8,448 nucleotides of DNA from positions 1 to 8,448 of the forward strand of contig CAIXPZ010000281.1 of NCBI GenBank assembly GCA_903921455.1. Direction: 5' to 3'. This document shows, piece after piece, positions 1 through 6,886 of the stretch. The notes beneath the pieces were generated by a model. It had not been told where the DNA came from and ran no database searches. It saw nothing but the letters and a program-made list of their open reading frames with translations. Position numbers and translations under genes: made by a program. This DNA is from an uncultured Verrucomicrobia subdivision 3 bacterium. Lineage in GTDB: Bacteria > Verrucomicrobiota > Verrucomicrobiae > Limisphaerales > UBA11358. Within the stretch, counting starts at the first letter, position 1. Each line of letters starts with the position of its first letter.

Positions 1-1
1 G

Positions 2-3000
2 AACACTTCAAGCGCCGCCAGCCCCGGTCTTAACCTCGCCGGCTCCTACGCGGGCGCGAATGATTTTCAATGCTGTATCACCGATACGCCCGCCTCGACG
101 CTCACCGTGCAAGTGTGGAATGGTGCCAATTGGACCCTATCGTGTCCCACCAACGCCTATAGAGGCCTGACGAAATTTTCCTGGGGAACCCTCAATGTCG
201 GCTCGATTGCCAACAGCGGCGTCGCTTGCTCGATGGGCACCGCACTTCAGTTTCAGTTGGGCAATGGAGCCAATAGCGGCATTTTCAACTACACGGGCGC
301 CGGGAATACCAATGATCGCGTAGCTTACGTGGGCGGTGGATCTGCGACAGGGGGGGGCGTGATTCAGAACAACGGCAGCGGTCCGCTGGTCTTCACCGCC
401 AGCCCTTTTATCGTGGCTGTGGCCGCGACAGTGACGAGCCCGCTCACCTTGGGCGGCAACTACACTGGGGCGGCCAACCAAATTCAGGGCATCATCAGGG
501 ACAACTCGGCCACCGGCCCGATCCGGCTGACGAAGGCGGACGCCGGCACTTGGATTCTTTCCGGAGCGAACACCTACTCCGGCGGCACCACGAACAGCGC
601 CGGCACGCTGGTGGTCAATAACAACAGCGCCCTCGGCACCGGCCTGCTGACCATGAGTGGCGGCGCATTGTCCAACAGCGTCAGCAGCGCGCTCACCAAC
701 GTGGTGAATTTAAGTGTCAACTCCACCATTGGCGTGGCGAGTGCCAGCACGCTGACGATCGGGGGTGTCATCACCAACACCGGCGCGCTGACCGTCACCG
801 GCCCGGGCACGCTGGTGCTCACCAATGCCAATACCTACACCGGTGCCATCACCATCAGCGGCGGCACGCTGACGATTGGCGGCGCAGGACTGCTGGGTGC
901 CAACTATGCGGCGAGCATCACCAACAATGGCGCGCTCAACTACGCCAGCTCCGCCGCGCAGACCAACAGCGGCGTCATTTCCGGCACCGGTTCCCTGACC
1001 AATGCCGGCCCCGGCACGCTTACGCTCTCCGGCACGAACACCTACGTTGGCCCCACTATTGTCAGCGCCGGTGAATTGGTCAGCGTCACCGGCAGTTCCT
1101 GCTCCAACAGCGCGGTTACCGTCACTTCGGGTGCCACCACTGGCGTGCAGTTGGCCACTGCGGGCGGCATGTGGTATTGCGGGGCTTTGACCAACAATTC
1201 CGGCAGCGCGGTGGATTTCAACTTCAACAGCCAGACCCCCAGCACTACCACGGCGCCGTTGCAAGTGTTGAACAACCTCGCCCTCACCAACGCGACCGTC
1301 ATCGTGCGCAGTCTCAGCGGCTCGCTGGCGGTGGGTCAATATCCGTTGATTAAATACGCCGGCACCTTTTCCGGCACCATCGCCGGCTCGACGCTCGCTC
1401 TGCCGGGGGTGAGTTATGCCACGGCCGGCTCGCAAGCCTATCTCCTGAACAATACAGCCAATTCATCCATTGACCTGCTGGTCACCACTGCCACCAACCT
1501 CAACTGGGCGGTGGGCAGCGGCAACTGGGACAATGCGACCGCCAACTGGGCGCACGGTGGCGCCAGCGGATTCTATTATGGGGACGGCATTGCGGTGATT
1601 TTGGATGACACGGCCACCGGCAGTTCGCCCATTTTAGTTACCAATGCGGTGACGGTTTCGCCGCTCAGCGTGACGGCCAACCTGACCAATAAGAATTACA
1701 CAATCTCTGGTAGCCCGATTGCCGGCAGCGCCACGCTGATCAAGGCGGGACTCGGCACGTTGACTCTTTCCGCATCTAACAGCTACGGTGGCGGCACGGT
1801 GGTCAACGGCGGCACACTGGAGGTGGATGCTACGAACGCACTCGGCTCCGGTCTGCTGACGATGAGCGGTGGCGCATTGTCCAACAACGTCAGTAGCACG
1901 CTGACCAATGTCATCAATCTGAATTCTTCTGGAACCGTGGGCGTGAACTCGGGACAAACGCTAACCCTCGGCGGCGTCATCACCAATAGCGGGGCATTGA
2001 CCAAGACCGGCGCGGGCACGCTGACCCTGGCCAATACGAACGCCTATGCTGGAGCAACGACGGTCAGCAATGGCATCTTGACCATCGCAACCACTGGCGG
2101 AATATGTTACGGATCGAGCAGCGGGAACATCACGATAAGTTCCGGGGCCACGCTCAGCTTCAGTGGTGGTTTTAGTTATGGCTGCCGGGCGATATACCAC
2201 AACAGCCCTGGGACTTCTGCGTTCATCATCAATGGTGGCACGTTACAGCATACTGGAAACTCAAATGCAAAAGATGCTGGCGATACGGGTGCCGGCCACT
2301 TATTCACCATGGGCGCGCTGGGGGCCGCGATTGAATCCGCCACCGCCGGCCAGGAATTTTCCATCGGCTACCGCTACGATTTCAGCACCGCCATCGCCTC
2401 GACCCTCGGCGGCGCATTAACTTTGACGGGTATTGGTAATGGCGACTTCAATTACGGGATACCCGGCACCGGTGGCTTGGTCAAGAACGGCACCGGCACT
2501 TGGAAATTGACCGGAACCAATACATACAACGGCAATACCTTCATCAACGCCGGCACACTGGCGTTGAGCGGCGGCGGCTTGATCACCAATACGCCGAGCA
2601 TTACGGTGGCGAGTAATGCCATCTTCGATGTTTCTGGTTTGACTACGACCAAGCCGTTCACCTTGGCGCAATCGTTGAGCAGCCAGACGTTGAGCAACAG
2701 CGCGCCAGGGGCCATCATCAACGGCACGAACAATTGCAGCACCGGCACAATCTCGTTGGTCTATGACGGCGTGAATCCATCCTTCACCATCACCAACGGC
2801 GGCATGACGCTGTCTTCCTCAACCGCCTTCAAAGTCAACAATACCGGCACGCAACTGGCAGCGAGCACAAGTTACAAGCTCATTGCCAAAGACACGGCGG
2901 GAACGGCGGGTTTGGTGGCGGGCGCGGTGACCACCAGTCCGATAACCGTGGGCGGCAATGGCGCCGCTGCAACCGCGACGCTGTCCATCACCGGCGGCGA

Positions 3001-4411
3001 GCTTTGGTTGAACGTGGCCTCGTCCTCTGTGGCCACGACGACCACGGTGGCTTCGTCCGGCAGCTCCACCTACGGCCAGTCCGTCACCTTTACCGCCACC
3101 ATCGCCCCGGCGAGCGGCGCGGTGGTGCCGACCGGCTCGGTTCAATTCAAGACCAACGGTGCGGCGCTCGGTTCACCCGTCACCGTGAGCACAGGTGCTA
3201 GTCCTAATGGAACGGCCTCCATCAGCACGGCCAATCTGCCGGTCACTGGTTCACCGCATACGGTCACGGCGGAATACACTGCCACCGGCAGCTTCACCGG
3301 CAGCACCGGCACCTTGTCGGGCGGGCAGACAGTTAATCCGGCTTCGCTGACCATCACGGCGAATAACGACAGCAAGGTGTATGGCCAGACGAAGACGTAT
3401 GGCACCGGCTCAACCAACTTCACCAGCAGCGGATTGCAGAACAGTGAAACCATCGGCACCGTGACCATCACGGCGACGGGCAGCCCGACCAACGGCACGG
3501 TCGCCACGGATAATGTGGGCAACTACGTTTTGACGCCGAGTGCGGCGACGGGCGGCAGCTTTAATCCGGCCAATTACAATATTACCTACAACCCGGGCAC
3601 GTTGTCGGTGATTCAAGCGGTCACTTTCGTCGGGGCGACCTCCACCAATAATCCTTCCGGCTACAAGGATGCCGTCGCTTACATCGCCACGCTGCCTTCT
3701 GACGCCACCGGCAGCGTGGTTTTCTCTTCCACGAACGGAGCGTTCAGCACGAACGCCGTGAGCAGCGGCAGCGCCACCAGTTTGAGCATCACCAACTTGC
3801 CTCGCGGAACCAACGTCATCACCGTAACCTATCTCGGTGATGGCAACTATCTCGGCAGCTCGACCAACGTTGAGCAAATCGTCACCAACCATCCGCCCAT
3901 GCTGGCACCGCTGAGCCTGACACGGACGGCGGGCTTGGGATTGCATTTCCCGTGGTCACAACTCACCAACCAATGGAGCGATGTGGACGGTGATGCCGTT
4001 GCGCTCACCACCTTCAACCTATCAACCACCAACAGCGTGTCCCTAATCACAAATGCAACGCTCATTGGCTATCCGTCCACCGCCCCGAATGTAGCCGACC
4101 AGATCAATTACACCGCCAGCGACAGCTATGGAGAAACCGTTGCCGGCGTCATCAACATCACGGTCAACGCCTATGTCACCGGCACCAATTCCATTGTCAA
4201 CATCACCACCGGCAATCCCACCACGCTCAAGGCTTATGGGATTATCGGCTTCAGCTACATCACCGAGCGGTCCACCAATCTCACCGACTGGGCGTCTATT
4301 GCGACGAACACCGTCAGCACCAACGGCGTGATTTCCGTGAGCGATTCATTCAGCGATTTGGGCGGCACTCCGCCGAGTTCGGCTTATTACCGCATCAAAT
4401 GGCAGCCGTAA
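2..4411 (+). CDS. PATR (autotransporter-associated beta-strand) repeat surface protein, 5' partial
   Basis: The frame is open from the left edge to TAA at 4409-4411, so the true start and any signal peptide are outside the window. The GTG at 107 is only an internal codon. The first ~1,000 residues are Gly/Thr/Asn/Ser-rich beta-helix-like sequence. Six PATR cores of the form GT-x-x-L-x-x-x-N-x-Y-x-G begin near nt 545, 806, 1013, 1754, 2015 and 2493. A W-rich segment (WAVGSGNWDNATANW) near nt 1507-1551 opens the second half of the repeat region. Then follow an Ig-like domain of the Big_3_5 type (about 3030-3330), an MBG-like domain (about 3343-3610, with SKVYGQTKTYG), another Ig-like module (about 3615-3890), a cadherin-like segment with DVDGDAV (about 3892-4170) and a C-terminal module ending SSAYYRIKWQP. 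No outer-membrane beta-barrel and no PEP-CTERM tail is visible. By family it is likely exported and surface-associated; ligand and role are unknown. Confidence 0.9.
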   Translation, partial: NTSSAASPGLNLAGSYAGANDFQCCITDTPASTLTVQVWNGANWTLSCPTNAYRGLTKFSWGTLNVGSIANSGVACSMGTALQFQLGNGANSGIFNYTGAGNTNDRVAYVGGGSATGGGVIQNNGSGPLVFTASPFIVAVAATVTSPLTLGGNYTGAANQIQGIIRDNSATGPIRLTKADAGTWILSGANTYSGGTTNSAGTLVVNNNSALGTGLLTMSGGALSNSVSSALTNVVNLSVNSTIGVASASTLTIGGVITNTGALTVTGPGTLVLTNANTYTGAITISGGTLTIGGAGLLGANYAASITNNGALNYASSAAQTNSGVISGTGSLTNAGPGTLTLSGTNTYVGPTIVSAGELVSVTGSSCSNSAVTVTSGATTGVQLATAGGMWYCGALTNNSGSAVDFNFNSQTPSTTTAPLQVLNNLALTNATVIVRSLSGSLAVGQYPLIKYAGTFSGTIAGSTLALPGVSYATAGSQAYLLNNTANSSIDLLVTTATNLNWAVGSGNWDNATANWAHGGASGFYYGDGIAVILDDTATGSSPILVTNAVTVSPLSVTANLTNKNYTISGSPIAGSATLIKAGLGTLTLSASNSYGGGTVVNGGTLEVDATNALGSGLLTMSGGALSNNVSSTLTNVINLNSSGTVGVNSGQTLTLGGVITNSGALTKTGAGTLTLANTNAYAGATTVSNGILTIATTGGICYGSSSGNITISSGATLSFSGGFSYGCRAIYHNSPGTSAFIINGGTLQHTGNSNAKDAGDTGAGHLFTMGALGAAIESATAGQEFSIGYRYDFSTAIASTLGGALTLTGIGNGDFNYGIPGTGGLVKNGTGTWKLTGTNTYNGNTFINAGTLALSGGGLITNTPSITVASNAIFDVSGLTTTKPFTLAQSLSSQTLSNSAPGAIINGTNNCSTGTISLVYDGVNPSFTITNGGMTLSSSTAFKVNNTGTQLAASTSYKLIAKDTAGTAGLVAGAVTTSPITVGGNGAAATATLSITGGELWLNVASSSVATTTTVASSGSSTYGQSVTFTATIAPASGAVVPTGSVQFKTNGAALGSPVTVSTGASPNGTASISTANLPVTGSPHTVTAEYTATGSFTGSTGTLSGGQTVNPASLTITANNDSKVYGQTKTYGTGSTNFTSSGLQNSETIGTVTITATGSPTNGTVATDNVGNYVLTPSAATGGSFNPANYNITYNPGTLSVIQAVTFVGATSTNNPSGYKDAVAYIATLPSDATGSVVFSSTNGAFSTNAVSSGSATSLSITNLPRGTNVITVTYLGDGNYLGSSTNVEQIVTNHPPMLAPLSLTRTAGLGLHFPWSQLTNQWSDVDGDAVALTTFNLSTTNSVSLITNATLIGYPSTAPNVADQINYTASDSYGETVAGVINITVNAYVTGTNSIVNITTGNPTTLKAYGIIGFSYITERSTNLTDWASIATNTVSTNGVISVSDSFSDLGGTPPSSAYYRIKWQP
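545..880 (+). repeat. Internal repeat copy 1 of the PATR protein (112 residues)
   Basis: This 336-base segment encodes two PATR cores and the linker between them. It aligns without gaps to 1754-2089. By hand count about 71 of 112 residues match, with an identical stretch GLLTMSGGALSN, and the DNA is also visibly alike there. It reflects intragenic duplication of a passenger unit. Confidence 0.85.
1754..2089 (+). repeat. Internal repeat copy 2 of the PATR protein (112 residues)
   Basis: Second copy of the two-core PATR unit, in the same frame as copy 1 and 1,209 bases downstream of it. The best-conserved parts are GLLTMSGGALSN and GGVITN-x-GALT. The remainder has diverged mostly by substitution, so the duplication is not recent. 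Confidence 0.85.
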
Positions 4412-4425
4412 TCAGCGCGTTAATC

Positions 4426-4430
4426 AAGGA
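4426..4430 (+). promoter_or_regulatory. Ribosome binding site of the P-domain gene
   Basis: AAGGA lies seven bases before ATG 4438. This spacing, and the signal peptide that starts exactly there, decide the start against the upstream in-frame ATG at 4399. The latter lies inside the end of the preceding gene and would bury the signal peptide behind 13 polar residues. Confidence 0.75.
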
Positions 4431-4437
4431 CGACATT

Positions 4438-5049
4438 ATGAGAATCATCCATCTGACATTGGTAGCATCACTGGCGGCGGTGACCACGGTTCGCGCTTCG
4501 CTTTATCCGATCGGCGCGATCCCGGACGGTAGTCCAGCGGGCGTCAGTTTTGTGGGCACCTACGATGCCGCGCCGGCTGGTTCCACTGTGTCCAGCCTGA
4601 CGGTGAGCTTGAACATCAGCGGCGGTTTCAACGGCGACTTGTATGCATATCTGGTTTCGCCCAATGGCACGCTGGTGATGCTGATGAATCAGCCGGGCGT
4701 GAGCTTGAATGGCATTGGTGCCAGCGGCGCGGGCATGAACATCACGTTGCAGGATGGCCTGAGCGATCACGGCTCGATTCAGGACGTACCGAGCAGTTCG
4801 TTTATGACGGGCCGCTCCAATGCGGCCGGCAGCCTGGTGAATTTCATCGGTTCGCAGGCGGACGGGAACTGGACGTTGTTTTTCGCAGATTTGGCGAATG
4901 GTGGTGGAACCAGCTTGGTGGAGGGTTGGAGTTTGAACATAACAGCAGTGCCGGAACCGGTGAATCTTTCCCTGGCCATCTTCGGTGGCGGGATTGGAAT
5001 TCTTGCCCTGCGCCGATTCATCAGCCCACGCAAGTCAGTCGGTGAATGA
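4438..5049 (+). CDS. Secreted P-domain (P/Homo B-like) protein with PEP-CTERM sorting tail
   Basis: 203 residues. Residues 1-20 form a signal peptide (MRIIHLTLVASLAAVTTVRA, cleavage likely before Ser21). Residues ~40-168 match the proprotein-convertase P-domain pattern: a strand with LTVSLNISG, then GDLYAYLVSPNGT, a LQDGLSD segment, a LVNFIGSQADGNWTLFFAD block and a closing WSLNIT. The tail (171-203) is VPEP, a hydrophobic stretch and a basic LRRF end, the PEP-CTERM arrangement recognised by exosortase-type sorting. In subtilisin-like proteases P-domains accompany a catalytic domain; none is present, so this is probably a stand-alone structural or binding domain. It starts 26 bases after the PATR gene, suggesting co-transcription and joint display at the envelope. 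Localisation is inferred from the signals; the ligand is unknown. Confidence 0.87.
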   Translation: MRIIHLTLVASLAAVTTVRASLYPIGAIPDGSPAGVSFVGTYDAAPAGSTVSSLTVSLNISGGFNGDLYAYLVSPNGTLVMLMNQPGVSLNGIGASGAGMNITLQDGLSDHGSIQDVPSSSFMTGRSNAAGSLVNFIGSQADGNWTLFFADLANGGGTSLVEGWSLNITAVPEPVNLSLAIFGGGIGILALRRFISPRKSVGE

Positions 5050-5129
5050 GTTTCTTTGTGGACATAATGACCGCTGTCGGTTGGGTGACGGCGGGAATGG
5101 TGTTTGGGTATCACCCCGCGGCGACAATC

Positions 5130-5134
5130 GAGGA
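5130..5134 (+). promoter_or_regulatory. Ribosome binding site choosing the start at 5145
   Basis: GAGGA sits ten bases before ATG 5145. The alternative ATG at 5046, which overlaps the previous stop as ATGA, has no comparable purine-rich element before it. Confidence 0.55.
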
Positions 5135-5144
5135 ATATCATCGT

Positions 5145-5366
5145 ATGAAAGCAAAATACGTCATCATCAAGAAAGGCAGCTTGGAGGTGCCATTAGTGTT
5201 TTCGCCATTACTGTTGCACTCGGATATGGCGGGAAAACACAAGCCCACTGCGGCCGGTTTTTGCGAGCTGGCAGCGAATGGGAAGTGGCTGGTCGCAGGC
5301 CACTCCAGTTCATTGCGATTAAATTCGCGGCCAGAGGACGCGGCGATTTTGAACGCGCATCTGTAA
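5145..5366 (+). CDS. Small hypothetical protein, 73 aa
   Basis: I do not recognise a named family. The product begins MKAKYVIIKKGSLEVPLVF and ends with a Ser/Leu-rich strand followed by LNSRPEDAAILNAHL. It looks like a compact soluble alpha/beta protein: a beta-strand start, a central TAAGFCEL strand, a KWLVAGHS strand and a short acidic helix at the end. There is no signal peptide or membrane segment if it starts here. The same frame is open back to ATG 5046, which overlaps the preceding TGA and would add 33 residues containing a hydrophobic stretch (TAVGWVTAGMVFGY). I prefer 5145 because of the GAGGA site and the KYVI-type start. A CATAAT box at 5063-5068 could be a -10 element, but no convincing -35 precedes it. 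The stop is followed by the stem-loop chain at 5388-5538. Confidence 0.6.
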   Translation: MKAKYVIIKKGSLEVPLVFSPLLLHSDMAGKHKPTAAGFCELAANGKWLVAGHSSSLRLNSRPEDAAILNAHL

Positions 5367-5387
5367 ATTTATTCCAACAACGACCTT

Positions 5388-5538
5388 CGTGACGGGTTTG
5401 GGTTCCCGTTACGCAAGACCGGATCGTGGGTTCCGGTTTGGGGTGGGTGGCGGCGCTATTGGGTTGGCGTCGCCACTCGTTCCGTTTCGAGGGGTTCGTC
5501 AACGGTTGTTATCGTGAAAAATCACGAATATTTTTTTT
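5388..5538 (+). ncRNA. Candidate structured RNA or structured 3' UTR (five stem-loops ending in a T run)
   Basis: No accepted gene covers this stretch. Stem-loops follow one another. 5388-5396 pairs with 5405-5413 (9 bp, one G-T, 8-base loop). 5416-5423 pairs with 5432-5439 (8 bp, one wobble, 8-base loop). 5447-5456 pairs with 5467-5476 (10 bp, one wobble, 10-base loop). 5482-5486 pairs with 5501-5505, with a smaller inner stem. 5512-5517 pairs with 5522-5527, followed by T8. Wobble pairs that preserve three of the stems fit selection at RNA level. It may be an independent small RNA or the 3' end of the message from the 73-aa gene; no clear promoter is visible just upstream. No known RNA class was recognised. 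Confidence 0.4.
5512..5538 (+). terminator. Terminator-like hairpin with T8
   Basis: A perfect 6-bp stem TCGTGA/TCACGA with an AAAA loop (5512-5527) is followed after three bases by eight T residues (5531-5538). The stem is short and only half G+C, so termination may be partial. It would end transcription from the 73-aa gene or the stem-loop RNA before the next gene pair. Confidence 0.55.
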
Positions 5539-5600
5539 AATGGCGGGTCCTCCGGTGGTTGAGGCGCCTGCGTCCCATAAATTTTCTTTTCGAGGTGTTA

Positions 5601-5621
5601 GTGTCGTGAAAGGCACGACGC
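5601..5621 (+). promoter_or_regulatory. Dyad in the leader of the 403-aa gene
   Basis: GTGTCGTG pairs with CACGACGC (8 bp, one wobble) around an AAAGG loop, 33 bases before ATG 5655. Its core TCGTGAAAGGCACGA closely resembles the terminator stem TCGTGAAAAATCACGA at 5512-5527, but no T run follows. It could be an operator or a 5' UTR hairpin. An A+T-rich stretch at 5577-5590 just upstream might hold a promoter, without a clear -35. Confidence 0.4.
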
Positions 5622-5639
5622 GGCGCGAGAAGTTAAGCC

Positions 5640-5644
5640 AAAGG
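5640..5644 (+). promoter_or_regulatory. Ribosome binding site of the 403-aa gene
   Basis: AAAGG with a ten-base spacer to ATG 5655. It favours ATG 5655 over the in-frame TTG at 5646, which would lie only one base after the site. Confidence 0.5.
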
Positions 5645-5654
5645 TTTGTGTGGC

Positions 5655-6866
5655 ATGAAAACGGTAAATTTAGATCAGTATGCGGACCCGGATGCGCTCC
5701 GGGAATTTTCACCCCGGATGCTGGTGGCGCTGCTGGATGAGGACCGCCCGTTTCTGGCGAGCAAAGGCGTGGAACTACCCACGATTGCAGAAATCCAAGC
5801 GGCCAACGGCGAGGCGGTGCTGGATTATGCGGCGCTCGCGCCGGTGTTCAAAACGATGGAGGACATCCCGAAGGGGCTGGTGGATCGCTTCCACATGGTC
5901 AAGGCGATGGCCGGGCCGCGCCAGATGGATTTGATCCTGGCGACCGTGCAAGAACGGCAACTGAAATTTCCGCTGCCGCTGAATCATTGTTCGCCCGAGG
6001 ACATCGCGGCGCAACTGCTGCTGACGCATCCCAAGTTGTTTCAGGAACTGCACGCGCAAGCGGCGGTGACGCGGTATCGGCGGTTTGCGTATTTCGTGCC
6101 GCGCCTGAAAAAATCCAAGTTCACGCTGCCGGACAAAATGACCGGGTTGGAAAAGACGCTGAATAGCTGGTATGAGGCACATCACCGGGACCGGAGCGCT
6201 CGGGTGGGCTGCCGTCGGCACGGGGACGAATATTTATTCTATGTGCGCCACGGCGAACCGGTGAAACGCGAGGGAGCGGTGGGGTTGAAGGACTGCGAAT
6301 CCGAGAGCCAGATATTCCGGCCGGAGCGTCACGGCTTGGTGATTTATCATGCGACATCGGGCGAACTGCGCGTCCATGCGGATTCGGAGCGGGAACTGGA
6401 TTTGTTCCGGCTGGCGTTCGGCTTGCACCTATTCGGCGATGGCAATTATTTTCCTGAGTCCAGCCACAAGTTCACGCTGAACCCGCTGAAGCAAGGGCGA
6501 AAATCGCTGGCGTGGGCGGGGATTCCGGGACTGCGCGGAGTGACACTGGTGGAGATCGAGATTTTGGCGGGCAGCGGCCATCTGGTGCGCGACAAGACGA
6601 AAGCCCCGGACGTGTTCACAGAATTTGAGGCGCGGAAATTCCAAATCCCGGAGGATGCGGAAATCCGGCTGGCACGCTTCGCCGCGCTGTTTGAGGATCA
6701 AACGAAGGCGCGACCTTTCACCATTGAGCCATCCAATTTTGCGACGTTTGCGAAGGACGGGGATGGGGCGCGGCTGGAGGCCTGGCTGGTGCGGCAGAAA
6801 TTTGCCCTGACGCATCGAAATGAAGGCGGCCCCGATGGCAACCTCTTTCAGCTTGAGCGCGAATAG
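5655..6866 (+). CDS. Hypothetical protein, 403 aa, first gene of an unassigned pair
   Basis: No named family or catalytic motif recognised. There is no signal peptide or membrane segment, so it is probably cytoplasmic. Residues ~1-140 look mainly helical (MLVALLDEDRPFL, DYAALAPVFKTMEDIPKG, EDIAAQLLLTHPKLFQEL). Residues ~141-262 look beta-rich with many basic and aromatic positions: YRRFAYFVPRLKKSKF, then CRRHGDEYLFYVRHGEPVKR, then HGLVIYHATSGELRVHA and FGLHLFGDGNYF. The C-terminal part (~270-403) includes WAGIPGLRGVTLVEIEIL and an end (FATFAKDGDGARLEAWLVRQKFAL) that could be a small winged-helix-like element; this last point is a guess. The basic central region would fit nucleic-acid binding, also unproven. 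It is followed after 20 bases by the 409-aa gene, so the two are probably co-transcribed and may act together. The start is ATG 5655 with AAAGG upstream. Confidence 0.75.
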   Translation: MKTVNLDQYADPDALREFSPRMLVALLDEDRPFLASKGVELPTIAEIQAANGEAVLDYAALAPVFKTMEDIPKGLVDRFHMVKAMAGPRQMDLILATVQERQLKFPLPLNHCSPEDIAAQLLLTHPKLFQELHAQAAVTRYRRFAYFVPRLKKSKFTLPDKMTGLEKTLNSWYEAHHRDRSARVGCRRHGDEYLFYVRHGEPVKREGAVGLKDCESESQIFRPERHGLVIYHATSGELRVHADSERELDLFRLAFGLHLFGDGNYFPESSHKFTLNPLKQGRKSLAWAGIPGLRGVTLVEIEILAGSGHLVRDKTKAPDVFTEFEARKFQIPEDAEIRLARFAALFEDQTKARPFTIEPSNFATFAKDGDGARLEAWLVRQKFALTHRNEGGPDGNLFQLERE

Positions 6867-6886
6867 CGTTTCATTAGACGTCGGCC

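Noticed and set aside
710..1435. 241-residue minus-strand open frame opposite the PATR gene
   Set aside because: Low-complexity Arg/Gly/Ala composition that mirrors the repeat DNA of the sense gene; no start signal.
107..4411. GTG at 107 as the start of the PATR gene
   Set aside because: The same frame is open and PATR-like back to the window edge (GLNLAGSYAGANDF and similar), so the gene is 5' truncated by the window.
5428..5463. G-quadruplex in the G-rich stretch GGG...GGGG-T-GGG...GGG
   Set aside because: One short and two long loops make it weak, and the same bases form better ordinary hairpins.
5646..5657. TTG 5646 as the start of the 403-aa gene
   Set aside because: It lies only one base after the AAAGG site, while ATG 5655 has a workable spacing.
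5426..5740. 104-residue plus-strand open frame crossing the stem-loop region
   Set aside because: It runs through the T8 tract and the hairpins and overlaps the start of the 403-aa gene in another frame, without a ribosome binding site.
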